A stretch of 64,000 nt of DNA from Ahniella affigens. GTDB taxonomy: Bacteria; Pseudomonadota; Gammaproteobacteria; Xanthomonadales; Ahniellaceae. The notes under the pieces are model-generated. The model did not search any database. It worked only from the letters and a program-made list of their open reading frames with translations, and was not told the DNA's origin. The stretch spans positions 5,859,001-5,923,000 of the forward strand of contig NZ_CP027860.1 of assembly GCF_003015185.1 (NCBI RefSeq). Direction: 5' to 3'. Both the position numbers and the translations under genes were made by a program. Shown here piece after piece: positions 17,901 through 26,253 of the stretch. Every line of letters starts with the position of its first letter. Within the stretch, counting starts at the first letter, position 1.

Positions 17901-18503
17901 ATGAAGAAGATTGCCCCAGTCCTCGCTGTTGCGCTGCTCACACTGCCCATGGCCGCCTCGGCCGAGGGATTCAGCGTCGCGCTCAGTGCGTTCAATTTGA
18001 ATCCGAAGTCCGATAACGGCAGCCTTGCTGCTGGTGCGCTCGATGTGTCGATCAACAGCGAAACGAACCTTACCCTCGCTGGCGAATACCACTTCACCGA
18101 CAACTGGAGTGTGGAAGTTCAGTACGGCCTCGGCTTCGATCACGAAGTGTCGCTGAATGGGGCGAAGTCGCTCGAAATCACACACCGTCCGCTGACCGTT
18201 GCCGGCAAGTACACCTTCAATGGCGACACGTTCCGGCCATACGTCGGCCTGGGCTTCAACCAGACGACATTTGGCGACGAGAAAGAGTTTGGCCCGATTG
18301 CCGGCACCAACACGAGCTTGGATAACTCGACCGGACTCGCTGCGCTGGCCGGTTTGCAATTCGATCTGACCGAGCGCTTCGCGTTGCGTGCCGAAGCCCG
18401 CTTCCTCGACATGGATACCGATGTGTCAGTCAACGGTGATGGCGTTGGTACCGCGAACGTGGATCCGTTTCTGTTCGGTGTTTCGGGCGTCTTGCGCTTC
18501 TGA
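17901..18503 (+). CDS. ompW: OmpW family outer membrane protein
   Basis: This 200-residue protein has a Sec signal peptide (MKKIAPVLAVALLTLPMAAS, cleaved near ASA-EG) and an eight-stranded beta-barrel pattern ending in the outer-membrane C-terminal signature GVLRF. Family motifs include LTLAGEYHFTDNWSVEVQYGLGF, LTVAGKYTF and FRPYVGLGFN, which match OmpW (P.t....Y.F......PYvG.G.N). OmpW forms a narrow hydrophobic channel in the outer membrane. The gene stands alone and a terminator lies 150 bases downstream. The gene symbol is by family only. Confidence 0.85.
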   Translation: MKKIAPVLAVALLTLPMAASAEGFSVALSAFNLNPKSDNGSLAAGALDVSINSETNLTLAGEYHFTDNWSVEVQYGLGFDHEVSLNGAKSLEITHRPLTVAGKYTFNGDTFRPYVGLGFNQTTFGDEKEFGPIAGTNTSLDNSTGLAALAGLQFDLTERFALRAEARFLDMDTDVSVNGDGVGTANVDPFLFGVSGVLRF

Positions 18504-18649
18504 TCGAGTGCGCGTCACGAATCTGGAAGCCGAATGTTGTTGCAACCGATGGTGCAAGTGTCGCTGTAGTCCCCGTAGTAACCCCGCAACACCCACGCTT
18601 TCTCCCGCGTGTCCACTGGCTGACTTGCTCAGGAAGTCGCCAGTCTTTA

Positions 18650-18684
18650 GGGCGGTGCGCCAAACGCACCGCCCGTTCTTTCTT
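18650..18684 (+). terminator. rho-independent terminator downstream of ompW
   Basis: A perfect 10-bp GC-rich stem, GGGCGGTGCG (18650-18659) with CGCACCGCCC (18665-18674), is followed by GTTCTTTCTT. It separates ompW from the TIR-SLOG gene. Confidence 0.8.
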
Positions 18685-18799
18685 GTGAGGCACCAGAGCG
18701 TTGACAAGTCGACACGCTGGCGCGACATTGCGAGCGTGCCGAAACCAGGGCGGATCTATGGCGATCCCATGCCCTGAGTCGCTTGGAGGGCGTGCACCA

Positions 18800-21088
18800 A
18801 TGGGTAACCCATCACTTGAACCGGTCTTGTTCGTTCTCTGGCATCCGGATTGCCTGGAAGGGGCCGTGCTGGCCGAGCAGATCTACAGCTGGTTTCGCCC
18901 TGGTAGCGGACTCGGTCCCAAGGTCATCTTTCGATCCGTGATCGATTGGTCAGAGAACGCCGACCTGCTCGTGCCGCTGGCACCAAATCAAAGTGCCATG
19001 GTCATCGTACTGATCGACGAGAACATGGTGATCGACGCGCGTTGGCGGCGCTGGCTCGATACGCTTGTGCAGCAAGTCGGTTCCTGGACCGATGATCCAA
19101 AGTTGCTGCTATTGCCGGTGGCGCTGAACAATAGCGCCTTGGGGTTCCCGCCATTGCGGCATCTGAACTTCATTCGGCCGGCGCCGGCACCTAGAGACGC
19201 TGAACCGATCCAGTTCATCTATCAAGCGTGGCTCACCAACGAGCGGGTGCGCTCGCTCATCCGGCAGCTCACCGATGCGTTGTGCCGCGCGATGGGCGCA
19301 TCGAATGAGAAAACGCGCATCTTCATCAGCCATGCCAAGGAAGACCCGAGTCGCCCGGGGGCTGGTGGCACGGTGCCAGCGCGGGCGATTCGCGACTACA
19401 TCCGGAGCGAAACCCAATTGGAGGCGTTCTACGACGAGAACGATCTGCCGTTTGCGCAGGATTTCGCCGAGGACTTGCACGAAAGTCTTGCCGATGCCGA
19501 TGCCATGATTGCGGTGCAGACGGAACGCTATGCCTCGCGTCCTTGGTGTCGCTACGAGTTCAGCTCGTTTCGTCGACCGGTCCGCTTGCATCGACGTAGC
19601 AATCTGTTCGGGCTGCGCCCGACGTTGGTGGTCGAGGCAATGGCCGCCATGCATCACAGTCGTTGTATCCCAGAATTCGGCAACTCGCCACTGATCGGCT
19701 GGGACGCTGACCGGCCGCGGGACTCGGCGGAACTCGCAGTGATCACGGCGCTTCGGAATCTGTTCCTGACACACGTCCACCGTCGGCAAATGGCCGGGAT
19801 GCCAGACCTCGGTACCAGTGTCAGCGTGCTGAAGCTTTCTTGGCTGCCAGATCTCAGCACACTGAGTCACCGGAATCTGGGCGAACTGAATGCGCAGGTT
19901 GTGGTGCATCCGGGCAATACGATGTCGTCGATCGAGTCGAACATCCTGCGTGCCCATCGTTGGCGTGACGTCAACTTCATTGGTATGGCCGACTACGACC
20001 CGGCAACCGCGATGGTGGGGTGGCAGGCCCCATGGCCGCGTGGTGTGGCGTGGTCCATGTCTTTGGAAGGGAGCGACGAGATCTTGTGCAAGGGGATGGG
20101 CCGCCAGCACATCGAGGAGATGGTTGGGCGTGTGACCGGCTTGATGTTGCGCCGCGGCTGCACCTTGTACTACGGCGGCAACTGGACGGATTGGGACGGC
20201 AGCAAAGGCGCTAGTACCGACCGTCATGCCCCCTATCGAAATATGTTGCACATGTTGCTGCAGAGTTCGGCGTCTGAGCAGCGCTGGCCCGAGCGTTCGT
20301 CTGCGGCTTCGAGTCAGTCGCAATCGTCGAACAATGGCGACTCCGGTGCATCGCCGCCCGTGATCAACCATCTCGCCTGGCCACACCAGGTGGAGCGTCG
20401 ACGCCAGGCCGATTGGGTCAACCTGTGCGAGGTGGTGCCGCTCTCGTTGGAGGCGTCTGGTTTGCCGAAAGCAGCCAAGACCGATGACGCGATGTATCGT
20501 GCCATTGCGATGAGCGCCATGCGCCGACGACAGCTCGACGCGGCCTTCAACCAAGTGCGTGCCGAGGTGCCCGCGGTGTCTGCCCGCATTGCCATGCACG
20601 GCAAACTGCGCGGCTACTCCGGTTTCGCACCTGGCTTGCTCGAAGAATGCATGCTGTCGTGGCAGGCCGGCCATAGCCTATGGCTGCTCGGCGGCTTTGG
20701 CGGCATGACGAAATGGATCGTCGACTTCCTGCTGTGTCATCCGGGCGGACCCGAAAATCTGAGAGACGCCCCGAGCGCCAGCGACTGGTTACGCGCGCAG
20801 CACCCGCCGCTTCGCGACTTGGAGCACCGATTAGCCCGGAGCTTGTTCAATTCTACGAGCGACCAGAGCGGTGCGTTCCAGACCTGGCCACTTTGGTCAC
20901 TCGACGATTTGATGGCGCACTTGAGTGAGTGCCGGCAAGCTGTGCAAACTGTGGGCCTTGCTCAAGCCTTGCGAACCGACCTGACTGATGCGGACACTCA
21001 AATACTCATGCAGACGAGTGATCCTGACACGGTGGTGAGGCTGCTGAACTTGTCGCTGACGAACTTGGCGGCGAGCGCGCACGTTTGA
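18800..21088 (+). CDS. TIR domain protein with C-terminal SLOG-like domain (putative immune sensor/NADase)
   Basis: Numbering is from the ATG at 18800, which has GGAGGG 10 bases upstream; an ATG at 18758 and a TTG at 18701 are alternatives. Residues about 5-165 form an alpha/beta domain (VLFVLWHPDCLEGAVL, SAMVIVLIDENMV) that looks like a degenerate TIR-like module. Residues about 170-320 are a TIR domain: RIFISHAKED (strand A), FYDENDLPFAQDF (BB-loop region), and SRPWCRYEF, in which E253 occupies the catalytic glutamate position of NADase TIRs. Residues about 400-680 form a SLOG-like Rossmannoid domain with YGGNW (458-462), GYSGFAPGLLEE (from 605) and GGFGGMTKW (from 631). The C-terminal ~80 residues are helical. 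It probably senses infection and cleaves NAD or makes a nucleotide signal. The SLOG half is paralogous to the product of the gene at 25343. Confidence 0.82.
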   Translation: MGNPSLEPVLFVLWHPDCLEGAVLAEQIYSWFRPGSGLGPKVIFRSVIDWSENADLLVPLAPNQSAMVIVLIDENMVIDARWRRWLDTLVQQVGSWTDDPKLLLLPVALNNSALGFPPLRHLNFIRPAPAPRDAEPIQFIYQAWLTNERVRSLIRQLTDALCRAMGASNEKTRIFISHAKEDPSRPGAGGTVPARAIRDYIRSETQLEAFYDENDLPFAQDFAEDLHESLADADAMIAVQTERYASRPWCRYEFSSFRRPVRLHRRSNLFGLRPTLVVEAMAAMHHSRCIPEFGNSPLIGWDADRPRDSAELAVITALRNLFLTHVHRRQMAGMPDLGTSVSVLKLSWLPDLSTLSHRNLGELNAQVVVHPGNTMSSIESNILRAHRWRDVNFIGMADYDPATAMVGWQAPWPRGVAWSMSLEGSDEILCKGMGRQHIEEMVGRVTGLMLRRGCTLYYGGNWTDWDGSKGASTDRHAPYRNMLHMLLQSSASEQRWPERSSAASSQSQSSNNGDSGASPPVINHLAWPHQVERRRQADWVNLCEVVPLSLEASGLPKAAKTDDAMYRAIAMSAMRRRQLDAAFNQVRAEVPAVSARIAMHGKLRGYSGFAPGLLEECMLSWQAGHSLWLLGGFGGMTKWIVDFLLCHPGGPENLRDAPSASDWLRAQHPPLRDLEHRLARSLFNSTSDQSGAFQTWPLWSLDDLMAHLSECRQAVQTVGLAQALRTDLTDADTQILMQTSDPDTVVRLLNLSLTNLAASAHV

Positions 21089-21316
21089 TGCAAGGTGTGG
21101 TGTCAGGCGGAACAACCGGGTCATTGACAGTGCAGCGGCGTCCTTGATTTGTCGCGAGGTCGTCCGCTCCTATCCGAGTTAGTTCTTGGGAGACGGATTG
21201 CGGGCGCGCTTCAATAAAATCCTGCCTGCGATCGAGTTCTGATCACTCCTTCAGTGTGCTTGTTCGCGCATCAGATGGTTTGCAACGACTCAAGATCTGG
21301 AAGGCGCCACGGTGTC

Positions 21317-21417
21317 GCAAGTAGCCCTCTCCCCGACCCTCTCCCACTCGCGTGGGAGAGGGAGCAATTCTCCCTCCCCCGCGATCGCGGGGGAGGGCTG
21401 GGGAGGGGGCTACTTGC
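21317..21417. repeat. palindromic REP/MITE-like element
   Basis: The outer arms (GCAAGTAGCCCTCTCCCC at 21317-21334 and its inverse at 21400-21417) match at 17 of 18 positions. Inside are two further hairpins, CTCTCCCACTCGCGTGGGAGAG and CCCCCGCGATCGCGGGGG, the second separated from the first by GGAGCAATTCTCCCT. The overall ~100-base, transposase-free palindrome is typical of REP doublets or MITEs common in xanthomonad intergenic regions. Confidence 0.7.
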
Positions 21418-21643
21418 GGTCAGAATCGTTACCAACCGAAATTTTGGGTTCGCAAAACCAATGAGTTATGGCGTGTTTGATGAGAGAGGGAGCAGTGCGG
21501 GGCTGGGGTCTGCTCACGATCACGATGGTCGTCTCGTGCAACTCGGCGGCGTCAAGAAGAAGCGGAGTGATCGAATGTTCGAAGAGTGGGAGACCATGCA
21601 GGGTCGGTTTGGTCTCGCAAAGCGTTCCACGTCTACTACTTGT

Positions 21644-21666
21644 CACCCCGGACTTGATTCGGGGTG
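21644..21666. repeat. hairpin, CACCCCG/CGGGGTG
   Basis: A 7-bp perfect stem (extended by a G-T and an A-T pair) with loop CTTGA lies between the palindromic element and the end of the NDT-like gene. It looks like another short dispersed repeat and may end one of the convergent transcripts. Confidence 0.45.
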
Positions 21667-21812
21667 CGTTTCAATTCCCCGCAAAGCAGGCAGCGAAAAG
21701 TTCATTGCCAAGTTGCTGTTCGCACAGAACACCAAGCTCGATGCGTTGCCGCAGTGAGTGCCGAGGCGGGTTTCCTGGTTGGGCAGCCTGATCCTGAAGG
21801 CAAGCAATCGAT

Positions 21813-22772
21813 CTAGTTGCCTTTGGGTTTCAAACGGCCAACGATGGCGCCGATGCTCTCTTCGAGTTCTTGTGCGAACTCATCGAGTCGATCAGGATGC
21901 CACTTTCGAAAGTAGTATTGCCGAGTGTCGAAATGGGATTCTTCACCTTCGCGGATTGTCCAGATCACCGGCTTACCGAGTGCGAGCGCGTAGCCTGTCT
22001 CGAAGTAGACGTTGTGGCTGTTGTGGGTGAAGTCGGCAATGACAAAACGGCAGCGTTTGAGGTAGTCAATCAGTCGTTGGTCGATGTGGTCTGCGTGGGC
22101 GACTGTATCGACGCGTTCGCACCGATAGCCTGCATGCTCTGCAGCCCGACTCATGCATTCGAACACTGGGATGAAGCTTTGTGAAAAGTGCATAGCTGCA
22201 AAGGCCAAATCCCGTTCCTCGCTAAGGAGCAGCGCATCTTCCAAATCCTCCCAGCCTTTAGAGGTGATGGATATGGTCCAGTAAGACGATGGCCGAAGAA
22301 CTTTGACTCGCTTCTGATCTTCCAATGCATTCAGCAGTGCATAAGCCTCCTGGAGGCCGCGATCACTGATCAATGGCCAATCAATCGACGTGTTCATGGT
22401 ATGACTTGCGCCGAATACTGGTGCCCGTTCAGCCAAGAATCTGAGCGTCCTGATCAATTTGCCCTTAACAGATCCATTTCCGAGGACCTCGGGAGGGTTC
22501 AACGCGATTTTTTTAGTGATCCCTGCCCGCACTCCGAGATCATGCTGACTTCGAGTCCAACATGTCAGCTTGAGCTTCTTCTCTGCTGTCAAGCAGGGAA
22601 ATGCCAAGCGCGAGATCGTGAATTGTCCGCACTGTTCGCAAGCGACCAAATAGGCGCCGTCAATATAGCCGGCTTCTAAAGCCAAGTTTCTCTTGCATAG
22701 AGGACAATCCGAAATCACTTTGTGCTCTGTTTGGTCGTCCAGCGAGGTCGGGCTATCACGCCTTGGCACCAA
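21813..22772 (-). CDS. zinc-ribbon, winged-helix-like protein with nucleoside 2-deoxyribosyltransferase-like domain
   Basis: The N-terminus carries a four-cysteine zinc ribbon (C23, C26, C45, C48, if translation starts at the TTG at 22772). A helical middle follows, with a possible winged helix around LISDRGLQEAYALLNALEDQKRV. The C-terminal ~130 residues form an alpha/beta domain with AFAAMHF, RFVIADFTHNSHNVYFETGYALALGKPVIW and YYFRKW. The FETGYALALGKP motif carries the glutamate used by nucleoside 2-deoxyribosyltransferases, a fold related to TIR and SLOG domains. It overlaps the 3' end of the patatin gene by up to 17 bases and is the last gene of the SLOG-patatin operon. A GTG at 22769 or 22718 is also possible as start. 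It may degrade or sense a nucleotide messenger; this is inference. Confidence 0.75.
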   Translation of the reverse strand: MVPRRDSPTSLDDQTEHKVISDCPLCKRNLALEAGYIDGAYLVACEQCGQFTISRLAFPCLTAEKKLKLTCWTRSQHDLGVRAGITKKIALNPPEVLGNGSVKGKLIRTLRFLAERAPVFGASHTMNTSIDWPLISDRGLQEAYALLNALEDQKRVKVLRPSSYWTISITSKGWEDLEDALLLSEERDLAFAAMHFSQSFIPVFECMSRAAEHAGYRCERVDTVAHADHIDQRLIDYLKRCRFVIADFTHNSHNVYFETGYALALGKPVIWTIREGEESHFDTRQYYFRKWHPDRLDEFAQELEESIGAIVGRLKPKGN

Positions 22773-25305
22773 TCTGGTTTGCCAGGGACGTCAGCCAACG
22801 CGGCACAGTCGTTGCGGGTGACTTCAGACAGGGCTGCTCTGTCCCAAACGCCCGATCAAAAAAGTACCCGACCGCCTGCTCGCCCAACATCCGATACGCC
22901 TCAAACTGTTCCTCGTTGAAGAATTGATCGGCAGTCGTTTCATGCGGAAACGTGGGGCTTGCTTTGCGGTAGTCCTGGATGACTTGCGGTTCGGTGCCGG
23001 TCATCGCGAGCTTCAGATACAGCATCCAGCCGGTGTGACCGCCGGGGTAGTTGATGCGCACCATGGTGCCGTAGCTTGGGCAAAAGCCGTCGGTGTTGGG
23101 GCGCAGGTCCTTGAGGTCGTAGTCGAGGCTGACATCGAGATCGATGCGGGCGTAGCGGTCGAGGCGGATGAGGTCGAAGCAGCTCATCGTCGGGTCGCAG
23201 CCGCCATCGATGCAGACAATGAACTGCACGCGTCGGCGCAGGAGTTCGTAGACCGCCAGGTTTTCAATGTGGCCGCCATCGCTCAGGTTGATGAAGTTGC
23301 CGGTGGCATGCACGTGGCCAAGCGCTTCGCGCACGAGGTAATAGGCATTAGGGCGCAGTAGCGGATTGTTGGTGGCCCAACGCATCCAATACCCGAGCCG
23401 GACATTGAACAGGGTCATCAAGAACTGGAACTGTGGTTTCGATTGTCGGCCCATCAGGCTGGCGGCCGCAGCGCCTGAGGTGGCGATGGCGGTGGCGAGA
23501 TCAAAACCCGAATCCAAGGTCTCAATCCGCGCGGTGGTCTGGTAGCCCGTCAAGCGCGAGCCGCAATGGAGCGCCGTTGCCGAAAAAAAGTCACAGCCGC
23601 GTCCGCGCAATTCGGGGCTCATCGTTGCGGGCGCATTGATCGCCATATTGATGATGTGAAATGGCTTCTTGGGGAGCGTGCTCAGTGGCACTTCGGCCTG
23701 TGGCCCATCTGGGTTCGGCGTGACGCCATAGCAGCTTCGCAGTTGGCTCCGATAGAAGCTGCGCAGGCCGCCTTGATTGACGTCAACAAAGTACGCGCGA
23801 ATGAGGATCACCGTCGTAGTAGTCGACAAGAATAGGGGGATGAGCCAATCGCCCCGGTCGCGAATCATGTTCAGCGCGCTGATGTTGCAGCAGTCGCCTT
23901 CCATTAGCGCATGCGTAAGGACTGCTATCAGCAAGACCAGCAATGGGCCCAACACCAAGGCCGCGAGGTTCAGCAGTTTCGGCGTCAATATTTTGCTGAG
24001 CTTCGGGTAGGCATGGGTCGCGGCCACGGCTGATGCAAACAGGCTGCCGAAGGCACCAAGGCCGGCGCTCGGGATGAGAAGGGCCTCGATGTGTTCGGCA
24101 ATGGCATCGATCGCGCGAATGCCGAGCAGCCCCAGTGCCAGCAGCGCGACGGCTACGGCCGCAGCATCGAGCCACCAGCGCTCGCGAAGGTTGCTCGAAA
24201 TAAATGGTCGAAGGGCGGTGTAGCTCAACACCCCGGTGCCGAGTCCGGCTGCGAGCCAAGGCAGAAACGAGAGTGGTGTGAGCAGCGTGACACACAGACC
24301 GGCGAGCATGGCCAAGCCGACCAGCGTCAACGTGTTCTCGAACAGCCCGTAGATCAACAACGCGGCGATTCGCGGCACCCGAAAGCTGACATTGAGCAAG
24401 TACTTGCTGTTATTGCGCAGCCAACGGACCCAATCGCGCTCAGGGACCGATAAGCCCGTGAACACGGCCGCTCGTGCACGGGCCTCCGGATCAGCGACCT
24501 CAGGTGGTGGCTCGCTGCTCGATTTCGGTGTGGGCTCGGCACCGGGGTCGATCAGACCCGGGTCTTTCCGCAAGCGCGCAATACCCCCACTCAGATAGCC
24601 GCTGAGATATCCGCCACCTGACACGCTGGAGAGATAGTCAAAGTCTCCGAGCAAACCGCGGGCTTGCAGACCTTGCAGGATGCCCAACGCAAAAGTGGCG
24701 GAGCGGATGCCGCCACCCGATAGTGCGAGGCCACAGACCTCTGTTCGCTCGGTGAGCCCGAGGTACTGGAACTCGGCGTTGAGCACGGATGACTCGGATT
24801 GGAACCCCGACGGATAGTCGGGCGCTTGCACCGCCGCCAGGGCTCCCGGGCCGAAACCCGCGTTTGCTTTGGCAGAGCCAGAGGGCGTATGCGTTGGCCC
24901 TGCGGATTGATGGGCAAGCACATACAATTGGTCGCAAAGCGCAGACAGCGATTCTTGCAGGCTCAGAAGCTCCGACCGATAGCGATGACGATCTTGCAGT
25001 AAGCGGATGTCGCCCGTGGCGTCGCGGCGTGGGTGCCACGCGTTCAGGTGGCTGTTCAGTTGCTCCAGTACCGCGAGCGCAAGCAGCCTAAATTGATTGG
25101 CGTCTGGGTTCTTGGCGATCAGTCGGCGGATCTTTTGGCTCAACGCGTAGAGACTGTCGAGCGCGCCTGCTTCGGTACCACCGCGATACGGCAGCGGGCG
25201 GGTCGCAACGCGTGTATGGAGCTCGGTCCACAACTGGTGCGCGGCGTTACGATCAGCGTTCGTCAGTGGTGGCGACGGCTCGGCAGCATCAATCGGCGTG
25301 TTCAT
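22756..25305 (-). CDS. patatin-like phospholipase with transmembrane insert
   Basis: This 849-residue protein carries the full patatin machinery. The oxyanion motif GGGIR is at 197-201, the nucleophile S229 is in SSVSGGGY, and D676 is in the DGG motif of NLSDGGHIENL. Between nucleophile and aspartate there are about five hydrophobic segments (roughly 305-540), so the lipase domain appears split by a membrane insert. The N-terminal ~190 residues are helical and possibly regulatory. Patatin enzymes hydrolyse phospholipids, and in CBASS and similar systems (CapV) they degrade the host membrane when activated by a nucleotide signal. It lies 37 bases downstream of the SLOG gene and overlaps the zinc-ribbon gene, so the three form one operon. 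Confidence 0.85.
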   Translation of the reverse strand: MNTPIDAAEPSPPLTNADRNAAHQLWTELHTRVATRPLPYRGGTEAGALDSLYALSQKIRRLIAKNPDANQFRLLALAVLEQLNSHLNAWHPRRDATGDIRLLQDRHRYRSELLSLQESLSALCDQLYVLAHQSAGPTHTPSGSAKANAGFGPGALAAVQAPDYPSGFQSESSVLNAEFQYLGLTERTEVCGLALSGGGIRSATFALGILQGLQARGLLGDFDYLSSVSGGGYLSGYLSGGIARLRKDPGLIDPGAEPTPKSSSEPPPEVADPEARARAAVFTGLSVPERDWVRWLRNNSKYLLNVSFRVPRIAALLIYGLFENTLTLVGLAMLAGLCVTLLTPLSFLPWLAAGLGTGVLSYTALRPFISSNLRERWWLDAAAVAVALLALGLLGIRAIDAIAEHIEALLIPSAGLGAFGSLFASAVAATHAYPKLSKILTPKLLNLAALVLGPLLVLLIAVLTHALMEGDCCNISALNMIRDRGDWLIPLFLSTTTTVILIRAYFVDVNQGGLRSFYRSQLRSCYGVTPNPDGPQAEVPLSTLPKKPFHIINMAINAPATMSPELRGRGCDFFSATALHCGSRLTGYQTTARIETLDSGFDLATAIATSGAAAASLMGRQSKPQFQFLMTLFNVRLGYWMRWATNNPLLRPNAYYLVREALGHVHATGNFINLSDGGHIENLAVYELLRRRVQFIVCIDGGCDPTMSCFDLIRLDRYARIDLDVSLDYDLKDLRPNTDGFCPSYGTMVRINYPGGHTGWMLYLKLAMTGTEPQVIQDYRKASPTFPHETTADQFFNEEQFEAYRMLGEQAVGYFFDRAFGTEQPCLKSPATTVPRWLTSLANQIGAKA

Positions 25306-25342
25306 GTGCAGACCCCCAAGGTCTTGGCGCAGCGTTTGTCGG

Positions 25343-26116
25343 CTAGGTCTGCTGAGTGTGCCTCAGAAATTCGCGAAGTGCGAGTTGCGCGGCGCTAGGC
25401 TCCGTCACCGTTGCGAGAGTAATGCCGCGCATCGAGTCGGACGTCACAAGCGCTTGATCCGTGCCTGAAAGTAGGCCGTTGGCCTGCATTGCGTCTAACC
25501 AAAGCTGGCGCTGGTGGGCTAGCGTTTCAGGCTGGGCAAGCCAAGCGGTGGTGCCCCCAAAACCAGTGAATGCCAACACCGGCTTGCCAAATACCTGCAT
25601 CCAGAACACTTCTTCCAGAACGCCCGGAACTACGCCTTGATAGCCTTGGCTGCGACCACCAATGGCGACGCGCGCGATGGAATCGTTCGCCATTTGCCGA
25701 CGCATCAGGCTCAGTTCGGTTGGGCCCGGATTCGCCGCTTCAGTAGAAGCGCTTTCGGTAACCGTCAGGTCGACGAGTGAATCTGCTGCGGCGCGCTGCG
25801 ACGCGGAGAGGGTCTTGGCTATGGTTGGTGTCAGATAGTTCCGGAGTCGATTGAATCTGGCGCCCGCAGGTACCGGTGCCGTCCGGACCAATGTCGCCAG
25901 CGACTCCGTCAGTCCGCCAGGCTGCCAGTTGCCGCCGTAGGCGACCTGCAACCCGTATTGGGCCAACTCGGCAATCAGCAGGTTGCAGAGTGGCAACAGC
26001 AAATCGGAGGCGTTGCTGTTCGAGGTGGGATTCGCACCGACATCAGCACCGACTGAGAGCCCGACCAGTCTCGCCGCCTCAGAAACTCCCGGAACCATTT
26101 GATGTGCGTCGTGCAT
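25343..26116 (-). CDS. stand-alone SLOG-like Rossmannoid protein
   Basis: The start MHDAHQMVPG at 26116 has GGAG 10 bases upstream; a longer start at 26179 lacks one. The 257-residue protein has a Rossmann-like pattern: VGLSVGADVG, then LQVAYGGNW, then GYQGVVPGVLEEVFWMQVFGKPVLAFTGFGGTTAW. These motifs recur in the same order in the C-terminal half of the TIR protein encoded at 18800 (YGGNW, GYSGFAPGLLEE, GGFGGMTKW). SLOG domains bind nucleotide-derived ligands; in Thoeris ThsA the SLOG domain senses a TIR-made cyclic ADP-ribose isomer. It is the first gene of the operon with the patatin lipase, so it may be the signal receptor that activates it. That role is inference. Confidence 0.75.
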   Translation of the reverse strand: MHDAHQMVPGVSEAARLVGLSVGADVGANPTSNSNASDLLLPLCNLLIAELAQYGLQVAYGGNWQPGGLTESLATLVRTAPVPAGARFNRLRNYLTPTIAKTLSASQRAAADSLVDLTVTESASTEAANPGPTELSLMRRQMANDSIARVAIGGRSQGYQGVVPGVLEEVFWMQVFGKPVLAFTGFGGTTAWLAQPETLAHQRQLWLDAMQANGLLSGTDQALVTSDSMRGITLATVTEPSAAQLALREFLRHTQQT

Positions 26117-26253
26117 CGCGCATTCTCCAGAAATGAGCACCTTGGGTAGGCACGCCGTGTCGCGGTAGGTGCTGGTCAAAGTGAGTGTTGAAGCCTAGCA
26201 GGCAACGCCATGCCGACAGTGCTCGACTGCGCGCCGCGTGCCGAGCGATCGGC

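Larger units (their letters stand above)
21089..21812. other. non-coding gap between convergent defence-like genes
   Basis: This 724-base stretch lies between the 3' ends of the TIR-SLOG gene and the zinc-ribbon/NDT-like gene. It holds a palindromic REP/MITE-like element (21317-21417) and a second hairpin (21644-21666). An open frame at 21254-21757 is an artefact of these repeats. I see no real gene. Confidence 0.55.

Noticed and set aside
19109-20674. 521-residue minus-strand frame inside the TIR-SLOG gene
   Set aside because: It overlaps a coding region with clear TIR and SLOG motifs and has a histidine/arginine-rich composition without motifs.
21254-21757. 167-residue plus-strand open frame
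   Set aside because: It reads through the palindromic repeat and hairpin; the sequence is low-complexity and not conserved-looking.
18800-26116. Calling the defence-like cluster canonical Thoeris or CBASS
   Set aside because: There is no ThsA with a Sir2 domain and no CD-NTase in the window, so neither name applies.
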